This document shows positions 26,150 through 34,259 of a stretch of 64,000 bases of DNA, in pieces. The position numbers and the translations under genes are program-made. Where the stretch lies: the NCBI GenBank assembly GCA_036823295.1, contig DAISGD010000005.1, forward strand, positions 44,316-108,315. The letters run 5' to 3'. Position 1 is the first letter of the stretch. Each line of letters opens with the position of its first letter. Origin of the DNA: UBA4742 sp002403895 (lineage in GTDB: Bacteria > Actinomycetota > Acidimicrobiia > Acidimicrobiales > Acidimicrobilacustridaceae). The notes below the pieces were generated by a model. That model saw nothing but the letters and a program-made list of their open reading frames with translations. It made no database searches and was not told the DNA's origin.

Positions 26150-27174
26150 CCGTGTCGAACTCCGCCGAGCTGACTGACCTCAACGACCGGCTAGCCCCGG
26201 GCGACCCCGCCACGCACCGCCCTGCCGCTGAGGTCCTGGATGTGACGGCGGTGATCGTCAACTGGAACACCGCCGACCTCCTCGACCAGTGCCTGACCAG
26301 CCTGCGCGACCACCGGGCCCCCGGGCACGGGGTCGAGGTCATCGTGGTCGACAACGGCTCGACCGATGGCTCGGTGGCCATGATCGAGCAGCGCTGGCCG
26401 GAGGTGACCGTCGTGGCCAACGCCGACAACGTCGGCTTCTGCCGGGCCAATAACCAGGCCATCGAGATCAGCGACAAGCCCTATCTCCTGCTCATCAATG
26501 CCGATGCCCGCCTGACCCCCGGCTGCCTCCGGCACCTCGTGGCCCGGATGGAGTCCGATGACCGGGTCGGCGTCGTCGCCCCCCGCCTCGAGTACGGCGA
26601 CGGTCGCTTCCAGCGGTGGACCGCCGGTCGGGCTCCGTCGTTGCGGAGCGTCGCCAGTTACCTTTTCCTCACTGATCGGCTCGACGGTCGGTTCCCCGCC
26701 CTGGCCGGCACATACCTCGGCCACGACACCGCCGTCGCCTTCGAGCCGCAATGGGTGTCCAGCGCCTGCATGCTCGTGCGGCGGGCCGTGGTCGACGACG
26801 TCGGACCCCTCGACGAGCGCATCTTCGTCTACATGGACGACGTCGAGCTCTGCCAGCGGGCCCGGGATGGTGGCTGGGCGGTCTGGTACGAGCCGGCGGC
26901 GACGGCGGTCCATCTCATGGGTCAGAGCACCAAGCGGCGGACGGGGGTGGCGTCGCCCGAGGCCCTGCGGGCGTTCAACCGGTACTTCCAGCGCCGCCAC
27001 GGCCGGGGTCGAACCACCGCACTGAGAGCCCTGCAGGCCGGCGGTTTCGGGCTCCGGGTTCTCGCCTACGGCGCCACCGGGCTCGTTCTGCACGACGACG
27101 GCCGTCGGGCCCAGGCCCGGGCCCATCTCTCCCATTTGAAACTGAGTCTCGAGACACCGGAGGTAGCAGCATGA
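26146..27174 (+). CDS. GT2-family glycosyltransferase (WcaE/rhamnosyltransferase-like)
   Basis: 342 residues with about 30 extra residues before the GT-A fold. TAVIVNWNTADLLDQCL, VIVVDNGSTDGS, ADNVGFCRANNQA, LLINADARL (metal site) and VSSACMLVRR followed by DERIFVYMDDVELCQRA make it a relative of the 17001 protein. It probably adds a sugar to the repeat. ATG 26146 overlaps the fusion-gene stop, and its own stop overlaps the reductase start. Confidence 0.88.
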   Translation: MTVSNSAELTDLNDRLAPGDPATHRPAAEVLDVTAVIVNWNTADLLDQCLTSLRDHRAPGHGVEVIVVDNGSTDGSVAMIEQRWPEVTVVANADNVGFCRANNQAIEISDKPYLLLINADARLTPGCLRHLVARMESDDRVGVVAPRLEYGDGRFQRWTAGRAPSLRSVASYLFLTDRLDGRFPALAGTYLGHDTAVAFEPQWVSSACMLVRRAVVDDVGPLDERIFVYMDDVELCQRARDGGWAVWYEPAATAVHLMGQSTKRRTGVASPEALRAFNRYFQRRHGRGRTTALRALQAGGFGLRVLAYGATGLVLHDDGRRAQARAHLSHLKLSLETPEVAA

Positions 27175-28118
27175 GAATCCTGATCACCGGCGGAGCCGGA
27201 ATGCTGGGCAGCTCGTTGATCCCGGCGCTGATCGGCGCCGGACACGAACTTGTGGTCACCGACATCGACCTGAGCGTCCGCCGACCGTGGGGCTCGTCAG
27301 GGCCCACGCTGGGGCGGCTCGACGTACGTTCGCGCCACGACATCGCCGACGCCTTCGAGCAGGTCCGCCCGCAGTTCGTGCTGCACCTGGCGGCCGAAAC
27401 GTCGTTGGAGATCTCCGACGCCGAGCCCGACCACGGATACCTGACCAATGCCATCGCTACCAAGTACATGGCGCTGGCCTGCCGGCGGGCCCAGGTCCCG
27501 CTGGTGTACATCAGCACGGCCGGGGTCTTCGATGGCACCAAGGTGGGGCCGTACACCGAGTTCGACGCCCCGAACCCGCTCAACGTCTACGGCGACTCGA
27601 AGCAGAAGGGCGAAGTGTTCGTCCGGGAACTCCTCGACGACTTCTACATCATCCGGGCGGGATGGATGGTGGGCGGCGGCCCCAAGAAGGACCACAAGTT
27701 TGTGGCCCGCATCCTGCAGCAGGTGCGCGAGGGCCGCACGGCGATCCACGCCGTGACCGACAAGTTGGGCACCCCCACCTATACGCCGGACTTCGCCGGA
27801 TGCTTCCTGGGCCTCATCCAGTCCGAGGTGTACGGCACCTATCACATGGCCTGTGGGGGAGAGGGCAGCCGCTACGACGTGGCCAAGCGGATCCTCGAGA
27901 TCCTCGGCCGTGACGACATCGAGCTCGTGGCGGTGACGTCGGAGTACTTCGTCGAGGAGTTCCCGTCCGAGCGGCCCTATTCCGAGATCATGCGGAACAT
28001 GGCCCTCGATCTCCAGGGGATGAACACCATGCGCCCCTGGCCGGACGCGCTGGACGACTACATCCACACCTACTTCCCCGACCTCGTCGCCCCCGGCCGG
28101 GTGCTCAGCCCGGCCTGA
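27171..28118 (+). CDS. RmlD-like NAD(P)-dependent sugar epimerase/reductase
   Basis: 315-residue extended SDR. GGAGMLGSSLIPAL binds the cofactor, HLAAETSLE is the RmlD-type block, and YGDSKQKGE contains the catalytic YxxxK. It resembles dTDP-4-dehydrorhamnose reductase, but no rmlA/B/C genes are in the window, so the substrate could be another nucleotide-4-ketosugar. It closes the tightly overlapping part of the operon; a 92-base gap with tandem repeats follows. Confidence 0.82.
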   Translation: MRILITGGAGMLGSSLIPALIGAGHELVVTDIDLSVRRPWGSSGPTLGRLDVRSRHDIADAFEQVRPQFVLHLAAETSLEISDAEPDHGYLTNAIATKYMALACRRAQVPLVYISTAGVFDGTKVGPYTEFDAPNPLNVYGDSKQKGEVFVRELLDDFYIIRAGWMVGGGPKKDHKFVARILQQVREGRTAIHAVTDKLGTPTYTPDFAGCFLGLIQSEVYGTYHMACGGEGSRYDVAKRILEILGRDDIELVAVTSEYFVEEFPSERPYSEIMRNMALDLQGMNTMRPWPDALDDYIHTYFPDLVAPGRVLSPA

Positions 28119-28132
28119 CCCGCCCCACGGCT

Positions 28133-28197
28133 GACCGAACGACCCCGAACGACCCCGAACGACCCCGAACGACCCGAACGACCCGAACGACCCGAAC
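28133..28197 (+). repeat. Intergenic 8/10/9-bp tandem repeat
   Basis: GACCGAAC, then three GACCCCGAAC (28141-28170), then three GACCCGAAC (28171-28197). Units differ only in C-run length (2, 4 or 3). The array ends immediately before AAGGAG, the ribosome-binding site of the gene at 28211. Confidence 0.93.
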
Positions 28198-28210
28198 AAG
28201 GAGACCCCCG

Positions 28211-29275
28211 ATGGCTGGCCCGCTCCCCGGTGATGACCGCTCTGTCGTCGTCGTGATTCCGATGCCCAACGACCCCGACTGGGGGCTGTGGGACGACCTG
28301 TCCGAAGACATCCCCATCATCGTGGTCGACGACAGCGACGGGAACCTGGCCCCGCCGCCGCGGTCCAACGTCCGATACTTCGACTATGCGGCACAGAAGG
28401 CGATCTGCGGCGAGCACTACGACGCCATGCCTCACAAGAGCGCGGCCAGTCGCAACTTCGGGCACTACCTGGCCTACCAGGAGGGCTTCGACGTCGTCAT
28501 CGCCCTCGACTACGACTGCCGGACCCGGCCGGGCTGGCTGGAGGCCCATCTCGAGTCGCTGACCAAGGCCGTCGAGGCCCCGGCGCTCGAGGGGAACTGG
28601 ATCAACTCGATCGAGGCCCCGGGCTTCTACTCGCGGGGTTACCCCTACGAGTACCGCAACGCCGAGGCCTCAGCGGTGACCGAGACCCTCGCCACCGGCG
28701 AGGTGAAGATGAACATGGGAGTCTGGGACCACATCCTCGACCTCAACGGCGTGGACAAGCTGGCCGCCGAACCGCCCTACGACCCGGGCCTGCGGGCCGA
28801 TACCAACCTGGTGGCGCTGGGCAATCTTCCCCTCTGTGGCATGAACACGGCGTTCGCCGCCGAGGTCACACCCGCCTACTTCTTCCTCCCCGATCTTTGG
28901 ATCGACGGGTGGCAGCTCAGCCGCCACGACGACATCTGGGGCGGCTACGTCGTCAAGAAGCTGATGGATCGCCGGGGCGATCTGCTCACGTTCGGCCGCC
29001 CGGTCGTCGAGCACACCAAGCAGACCCGTCTCGAGCGTGTGGTCCTGCTCGAGCACTGGATGCACCTCATGGCGACCGGCTTTTACGAGATCGTCGACGA
29101 GGCCGCCGACACGGTGGAGATGGGCCCGTACTCCGACATGTTCGGGGCCTTCGTGGAGGCCTATCGCGCCGGAGTCGAGCGGAGCACGCGGCCGGCCCAC
29201 TACCGGCAGGTCTACCGCGAGCTGGGCGAATGGATGGACCGCTGGTCGAGGGCCTTCTCCTCCGGAGCCTCCTGA
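28211..29275 (+). CDS. GT75 / reversibly glycosylated polypeptide-like protein
   Basis: 354 residues resembling plant reversibly glycosylated polypeptides and UDP-arabinopyranose mutases (GT75). Matching blocks are VVIALDYDCRTRPG (the DDD-like site, here DYDC), LCGMNTAFAAEVTPAYFF, and SRHDDIWGGYVVKKLMDRRGD, which parallels RYDDMWAGWCVK in the plant enzymes. It may interconvert or transfer a pentose such as arabinose for the polysaccharide (inference). AAGGAG lies 8 nt before ATG 28211. This is the first gene after the tandem repeat. Confidence 0.72.
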   Translation: MAGPLPGDDRSVVVVIPMPNDPDWGLWDDLSEDIPIIVVDDSDGNLAPPPRSNVRYFDYAAQKAICGEHYDAMPHKSAASRNFGHYLAYQEGFDVVIALDYDCRTRPGWLEAHLESLTKAVEAPALEGNWINSIEAPGFYSRGYPYEYRNAEASAVTETLATGEVKMNMGVWDHILDLNGVDKLAAEPPYDPGLRADTNLVALGNLPLCGMNTAFAAEVTPAYFFLPDLWIDGWQLSRHDDIWGGYVVKKLMDRRGDLLTFGRPVVEHTKQTRLERVVLLEHWMHLMATGFYEIVDEAADTVEMGPYSDMFGAFVEAYRAGVERSTRPAHYRQVYRELGEWMDRWSRAFSSGAS

Positions 29276-29291
29276 TGACGGAGGCCCCGCG

Positions 29292-30449
29292 GTGAGGGTG
29301 GCGGTCGACGCAACCGGGCTCGGTTCGGGCCAGGGTGGCGACGAGACGATGATGGCCGGGCTCCTGGAGGGGTTGGCCGAAGCGGCCCGGCCGGGGGACA
29401 GCTTCCCGCTCATCGTCCGTGACGGCGTCACCCTGCCAGCCCCGGTGGCCGACCACCCCGCGTTCTCCGTCCACTCGATGCGTCGCCTGCCGGGGGCGCT
29501 GCACTTCACCGCCCGTCTCCCGCGGGCGTTGAGTCGGCTGCGGCCCGTCCCCGACCTCGTCTGCGCCGTCACTCACGGCCCCCTGCGGTCTCCAGCGCCG
29601 GTAGCCCTCTTCGTCCAGGACCTCTCGTTCCATCACCACCCTGAGCACTACCCGGTCGTGGCCCGGTGGCGGCTCCGCACGGTGGTGCCCCGCCAGGCTC
29701 GCCGGGCCCGCGCCGTGCTCACCGTCAGCGAGTTCTCCCGCTCAGACCTGATCGCCAGCTACGAGCTGCCGCCTGAGCAGGTGGTGGTCGTGCCGGATGC
29801 GGTGGCCGTCCCCCCGCCGTGGGACGACACCGCCGCGGCCGAGGGTCGCCAGTGGTTGGCGTCCCAAGGGGTGGACGGGCGCTTCATCCTGTGCCTGGGC
29901 AACCTGCACCCCCGGAAGAACGTGGCCCGGTTGGTGGCCGGTTTCGCCCAGGCCCGGGCCGGCGCCCCCGATCTGGCCGATGTGCGCCTCGTGGTGGCCG
30001 GTGCCCGATGGTGGGGCGCCGGCGAGGCCGCGGCCGCGGCCCAGGCTCCGGACGGGTCGGTCGTTTTCCTCGGTCGGTTTGACGACGATCGTCGTGAGCA
30101 GCTCCTGCGACTGGCCGACGCCCTGGCCTACGTGTCGGTGTTCGAGGGTTTCGGGCTCCCCCCGCTCGAGGCCATGGCCCGGGGCACCGTGGTCCTGGCG
30201 TCGGACGCCACGGCGGTAGCCGAGACGGCCGGGGACGGCGCGCTCCTGGTCGATCCCTACGACGTGCACGCCATCGCCGAGGGGCTGGTGCGGGTGCTGT
30301 CCGACGAGCAGCTTCGGGTCGAGCTGCGCCGGCGTGGCGCGGCCCGGGCGGCCGGCTATGACGTCGGCTCCACCGGTCGAAGGGCCCGAGAGGCCTTCGC
30401 CGCCGCCATCGGGCTGACGGCGGCACCGCGCCCCGGGGCGGTGTCGTGA
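29292..30449 (+). CDS. GT4-family glycosyltransferase
   Basis: 385-residue GT-B enzyme. N-terminal VRVAVDATGLGSGQGGDETMM, central AVLTVSEFSRSDLI and ILCLGNLHPRKNVARLV, and the nucleotide-sugar motif SVFEGFGLPPLEAMARGTVVLASD (E-x7-E) identify GT4. It starts with GTG 29292, 7 nt after GGAGG; the longer open frame upstream overlaps the GT75 gene and is not homologous. It probably elongates the repeat unit in the cytoplasm. Its stop overlaps the TolB-like gene as GTGA. Confidence 0.88.
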   Translation: MRVAVDATGLGSGQGGDETMMAGLLEGLAEAARPGDSFPLIVRDGVTLPAPVADHPAFSVHSMRRLPGALHFTARLPRALSRLRPVPDLVCAVTHGPLRSPAPVALFVQDLSFHHHPEHYPVVARWRLRTVVPRQARRARAVLTVSEFSRSDLIASYELPPEQVVVVPDAVAVPPPWDDTAAAEGRQWLASQGVDGRFILCLGNLHPRKNVARLVAGFAQARAGAPDLADVRLVVAGARWWGAGEAAAAAQAPDGSVVFLGRFDDDRREQLLRLADALAYVSVFEGFGLPPLEAMARGTVVLASDATAVAETAGDGALLVDPYDVHAIAEGLVRVLSDEQLRVELRRRGAARAAGYDVGSTGRRAREAFAAAIGLTAAPRPGAVS

Positions 30450-31486
30450 AGATGAGTCTGCGCATCGCCCTCGTGCTCGGCGGGATGGCCGTTCTGGCCG
30501 TCCTGGCCGTCGGGGTGTTCCTCGTGCTGCTGGCGGTCAAGAATCGGCCGCCGAAGGTGCCAGGCGATTTCGCGGCCCCGAGCGCTCTGGCCCCGGCCGC
30601 CGGTGCGGCACCGTCGGGCAGCCTCTTTTACGACTCGGATCGGACCGGCAACTTCGAGGTGTACGTCGCCCCGTCACCGGGAGCGACCCCGACCGCGCTG
30701 ACCCACGACCCGACCTGGGATAGCTGGTGGCCCCGGCTATCGCCCGACCGTCATCGGGTGCTGTTCTACCGGACGCCCAAGGGCGTGCACGACACCAACT
30801 TCTCCAAGACGCACCTGTGGATGATGAACGCCGACGGAACCGGTCCGGTCGAGTTGCGGCCACCGGGGCTCGACGGTTGGGCCCAGCAGGGGCACGCTGA
30901 TTGGTCTCCCGACGGGCAGCAGTTGGTGATGTTCGGGGGGAAGAACACCAATCCCCAGATCTACGTCACCCAGGCGACCGGGCAGTCGCCGCGCCGGCTG
31001 ACCGACCGGGGTGGGATCAATGTCGACCCGAGTTTCTCGCCCGACGGCCGGACCATCGCCTTCGTGGGCTGCCCCCAGTCGGTGTGTTTCGAGGACGACT
31101 ACGAGATCTACACGATGGCGGCCGACGGCGCTTCGCCAGCCCAGCGGATGACCGATGATCGCCTGCGCGACCACGATCCCTATTACTCGCCCGACGGCAC
31201 CCGCATCGCCTGGCTGACCCGGACCTCGACCCATGGTCAGCACCCTGGGGGGTCATGGAACATCCGCATCGCCAACGCCGACGGATCCGACCAGCGTCGC
31301 CTGACCGACGACGACCAGATCAACAGCAAGCCGGAATGGTCCCGTGACGGCCAGACGATCTACTTCCACCGGTTCGAGATGGGTCGCCTCACCGGCTTCA
31401 GCATCTTCTCGATCGACATCGCCGGGTCGCACATGGTCGAGGTCACGGCCGGGCAGCCCGGAGTGAACGAGTTCCCGTCGACATGA
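30446..31486 (+). CDS. Membrane-anchored TolB-like beta-propeller protein
   Basis: 346 residues. One N-terminal hydrophobic helix (about 6-31) anchors an extracytoplasmic domain with repeated PD40/TolB motifs: WMMNADGTG, WSPDGQQLVMFG, FSPDGRTIAFVG, YSPDGTRIAWLT and WSRDGQTIYFH, probably one six-bladed propeller. It resembles the propeller part of the fusion protein at 21908-26149 in the same operon. It probably binds protein or glycan outside the membrane; no catalytic motif is visible. GTGA overlap with the preceding glycosyltransferase. Confidence 0.8.
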   Translation: MKMSLRIALVLGGMAVLAVLAVGVFLVLLAVKNRPPKVPGDFAAPSALAPAAGAAPSGSLFYDSDRTGNFEVYVAPSPGATPTALTHDPTWDSWWPRLSPDRHRVLFYRTPKGVHDTNFSKTHLWMMNADGTGPVELRPPGLDGWAQQGHADWSPDGQQLVMFGGKNTNPQIYVTQATGQSPRRLTDRGGINVDPSFSPDGRTIAFVGCPQSVCFEDDYEIYTMAADGASPAQRMTDDRLRDHDPYYSPDGTRIAWLTRTSTHGQHPGGSWNIRIANADGSDQRRLTDDDQINSKPEWSRDGQTIYFHRFEMGRLTGFSIFSIDIAGSHMVEVTAGQPGVNEFPST

Positions 31487-31520
31487 TCCCTGATCAGGTC
31501 CCCCCCATCTGGAGGCAGCC

Positions 31521-32690
31521 ATGAAGAGCTCCATCACCATCAGCGGGATCGGGATGACGGTGCAGGGCCGGCTGCCCGACGGCCCCGCCGACCTCGCCGC
31601 CGAAGCTGCCCTGGAGGCGCTGCGCGACGCGGACGTGCAGCCGTCCCAGGTGGGCATGGTGATCGTGGGCAACGCGCTGGGCGGCGTCCTCTCGGACCAG
31701 GCCAGCGTGCGGGGCCAGTCCTGGTTGCATCCCCTGGGGCTGGGCACCGCCCCGATCGTGAACGTGGAGAACGGGTGCGCCGGTGGGGCGTCGGCGCTGC
31801 ACCTGGCTTGCCTGGCGGTGGAGGCCGGCGTGTCTCCCGTGTTGGTGGTGGGAGTGGAGAAGATGTGGACGGGTGATCGCGCGGCCACGTTGAGCGGCAT
31901 CGAGGGCTGCCTGGTGGCCGGTCAGCGCGAGCAGTTGCGGGCCGAACTGGGGAACGATTCGGGCAGCGTGTTCATGGGCCTCAACGCCGTGTGGGCTGAA
32001 CGCCAGCTGGCTGAGCGCGAGACCACCGCGGTCCATTTCGCGGCGGCGGCGGCCAAGTCCCGACGTCACGGGGCGGCCAACCCGTTGGCCCAACACCGGT
32101 CCGTGGTGACGGCGCAGGAGGTGCTCGACTCGGCTGCCGTGGCCGGCCCCCTGACCCGGCTGATGTGTAGCTCGTTCACCGATGGGGCCGCCGCCGTGGT
32201 GCTGCAGCGGGCCCCGATGGCTGGTGCCCCCCGGATCGTGGCCAGCGTGCTGGCATCAGGTGACGGGAGCTCCGAGTACCACGTGCGGATAGGGGAGGCG
32301 GCCGACGAGGCGTGGAAGGAGGCGTCGGTCGGCCCGCACGACGTCGACATCGTCGAGCTTCACGACGCCACCAGCGCCGAGGAGCTGTACGCCCTCGAGG
32401 CGCTCGGCTTCTACGAGCTCGGTGCCGCGGGCCCGGCCACGCTGGCTGGTGAGACTTCCATCGGTGGCCGCGGCCTGGTGGTCAACCCCAGCGGTGGTCT
32501 GGTGTCGCGAGGTCACCCGATCGGGGCCACCGGCGTGTGCCAGGTGGTCGAGATCGCCCAGCAGCTGCGGGGTGACGCCCGGGGTCGCCAGGTCGAGGGG
32601 GCACGGTTGGGGGCCACCGTCAACACCGGGGGCATCATCAGTCGCGATGTCGCCTGCGTCGGCGTTCACATCCTGGCCAGCGGGTTCTGA
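31521..32690 (+). CDS. Thiolase-superfamily acyltransferase (SCP-x-like)
   Basis: 389 residues. The nucleophile is Cys in VENGCAGGASAL (about residue 90), with HDATSAEEL in place of the usual HDCF/HDAF, the catalytic His in SRGHPIGATG, and a C-terminal NTGGIISRDVACVG. This is closer to SCP-x/acetyl-CoA acetyltransferase-like thiolases than to classical FadA. It is preceded by GGAGG and follows the polysaccharide genes on the same strand. Whether it belongs functionally to the locus, for example by supplying an acyl modification, is unknown. Confidence 0.8.
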   Translation: MKSSITISGIGMTVQGRLPDGPADLAAEAALEALRDADVQPSQVGMVIVGNALGGVLSDQASVRGQSWLHPLGLGTAPIVNVENGCAGGASALHLACLAVEAGVSPVLVVGVEKMWTGDRAATLSGIEGCLVAGQREQLRAELGNDSGSVFMGLNAVWAERQLAERETTAVHFAAAAAKSRRHGAANPLAQHRSVVTAQEVLDSAAVAGPLTRLMCSSFTDGAAAVVLQRAPMAGAPRIVASVLASGDGSSEYHVRIGEAADEAWKEASVGPHDVDIVELHDATSAEELYALEALGFYELGAAGPATLAGETSIGGRGLVVNPSGGLVSRGHPIGATGVCQVVEIAQQLRGDARGRQVEGARLGATVNTGGIISRDVACVGVHILASGF

Positions 32691-32692
32691 AC

Positions 32693-33349
32693 GTGGGAGA
32701 GCCGGGGCTGACGTTGTGGGACTACGTGCGGAGCGACTTTCAGGCGACCCGGGACATGGACCCGACCCGGTCCCGCAGCCTGAAGCGCGCCGTGGACGTG
32801 CTCACCCAGGCGGGCTTCATGAGTCTGGCGCTCTACCGGGTCGGCGCTGCGGCGCATTCCCGGGGTCACAAGCTCCTGGCCCGTCTGCTCCTGCATCTCA
32901 ACGTCTTCGTGTTCAACTGCGAGATCTACCCGCAGACGGTCATTGGGCCGGGCGCGGCCATCACCCACCCGCTCGGAGTGGCGATCGGGGCCGGGGTGGT
33001 GATGGGTCGCGACGTGCGCATCCACGGGCTGGTCCGGATCGGCACCGCCGGCTACGAGGACGGTCGGGTCGACGGATTCCCGGTGATCGGCGACGGCTGT
33101 CGCCTGTTCGACCACGCCATGCTGTTCGGGCCTATCGAGATCGGGGCCGACTCCAAGATCGGCGCCAACGTGCTCCTGCTGCAGTCGGTGCCCGCGGGAT
33201 CGGTGGTGGTGGCTCCCCAAGGCATCGTGCTTCCACCCAAGGGAGCCAACGGCTCAGGTCGGGCTCACTCCGAGCCGGCGCCGGATCTCGGCGACACCGT
33301 CGATCTCGGCGGCGAGGTCGCGACCTCGGGGGATGAGGTTCAGCGTTGA
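32693..33349 (+). CDS. Serine acetyltransferase-like hexapeptide protein
   Basis: 218 residues with a CysE-like arrangement: an N-terminal helical part (FMSLALYRVGAAAHSRGHKLLARLL), then left-handed beta-helix repeats (IGPGAAITHPLGVAIGAGVVMG, GDGCRLFDHAMLFGPIEIG). The context suggests O-acetylation of a sugar or the repeat unit rather than cysteine synthesis. GTG start 2 nt after the thiolase stop. The last 32 codons overlap, on the opposite strand, the 3' end of the luciferase-like gene, so the tail has probably been extended past an ancestral stop. Confidence 0.78.
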   Translation: MGEPGLTLWDYVRSDFQATRDMDPTRSRSLKRAVDVLTQAGFMSLALYRVGAAAHSRGHKLLARLLLHLNVFVFNCEIYPQTVIGPGAAITHPLGVAIGAGVVMGRDVRIHGLVRIGTAGYEDGRVDGFPVIGDGCRLFDHAMLFGPIEIGADSKIGANVLLLQSVPAGSVVVAPQGIVLPPKGANGSGRAHSEPAPDLGDTVDLGGEVATSGDEVQR

Positions 33350-34216
33350 GCAGCCCGCCTCGACATAGGGGGCGAGGAAGTCGGCGACCGCGGCCGGCGA
33401 GCCGCACGGCGACCACCGCTCGAACGTCGTGAACGGCATCCGGTAGGTGGCCTCCATGGCCGGTCCGAGGTGGGCCCGGCCCTCCTCGGCAGTCTCGCCC
33501 AGCCCGGCCCACACCGTCAGCCCGTGGTTCCAGGTGATGTCGTGGCGCCCGAGCTCGGTGGCCTCCGCCTCGATACGTGCGACCGCCTCGCCATAGCGGT
33601 CCGGCGAGACCCAGATGCCCAGCCAACCGTCGCCGAACCGGGCGGCCCGGTGATGGGCGGCATCGGACCGGCCCCCGACGATGATGGGGATGGCGGGCAT
33701 CGGTGCCGGCTTGATCGCCGCCGCGTCGAGCGTGATGTGGTCCCCGGCGAAGGTGACCGTCTCCCCCCGGAGGAGCTGGCGCAGCACCAGGAGGCACTCG
33801 TCCATGCGGCGGCCCCGGACCCGGGGGTCGACGCCGCAGTTGGCCACCTCCGCCCGGTCTTCGCCGCCGATCCCCACCGCGAAGGTGAGGCGGCCCGGAG
33901 CCAGTTCGGCCAGGGTGGCCAACTGTCGGGCCACGGGCAGCGGATGGCGCAGCGGCAGCAGGTAGAGCCCGACGTACACGTGCAGCTTCGGGTCGAGGCT
34001 CAACAACGAACTGGCATGGATGAGGCCGTCGTAGCCCTGGCCGCCCTGGAAGCTCACGTGGTCGACGACGCCGAGATGGTCGATGCCATGGTGCAACACA
34101 TCGGCCACCAGGGCCCGTCGGGCGTCCAGCGTGGCGGTGAGGGCGGGGAATCGGGGCACGAACCCGACGCTCAGCGGGCTGCCCATCCGGTCCGGTGCCC
34201 CCGCCGTCGTCGCCAT
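33254..34216 (-). CDS. LLM-class F420-dependent oxidoreductase
   Basis: 320-residue luciferase-like TIM-barrel protein. Typical segments: DHLGVVDHVSFQGGQGYDGL, YVGLYLLPLRHPLPVARQLATLAELAPGRL, VGIGGEDRAEVANCGVDP, and VGGRSDAAHHRAARFGDGWLG. The RxxxCGVD-type pattern fits F420-dependent members, and npdG in this window supplies F420H2. Substrate unknown. ATG 34216 is used; ATG 34186 is possible. The 3' 96 bases overlap the convergent acetyltransferase gene. Confidence 0.83.
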   Translation of the reverse strand: MATTAGAPDRMGSPLSVGFVPRFPALTATLDARRALVADVLHHGIDHLGVVDHVSFQGGQGYDGLIHASSLLSLDPKLHVYVGLYLLPLRHPLPVARQLATLAELAPGRLTFAVGIGGEDRAEVANCGVDPRVRGRRMDECLLVLRQLLRGETVTFAGDHITLDAAAIKPAPMPAIPIIVGGRSDAAHHRAARFGDGWLGIWVSPDRYGEAVARIEAEATELGRHDITWNHGLTVWAGLGETAEEGRAHLGPAMEATYRMPFTTFERWSPCGSPAAVADFLAPYVEAGCSTLNLIPRGRDLAAEIDGVAEIRRRLGVSPT

Positions 34217-34233
34217 CGCTCCATCTTCGCAGG

Positions 34234-34255
34234 CCCACGCCGTCCCCGGCGTGGG
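34234..34255. terminator. Stem-loop between GH92 and LLM genes
   Basis: CCCACGCCG and CGGCGTGGG with a 4-nt loop, 4 bases beyond the GH92 stop on the minus strand. It probably ends GH92 transcription before the LLM gene. Confidence 0.55.
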
Positions 34256-34259
34256 GGCA

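Noticed and set aside
28133..28197. Possible CRISPR array
   Set aside because: Units are 8-10 bp with no spacers; it is a simple tandem repeat, and no cas genes are present.
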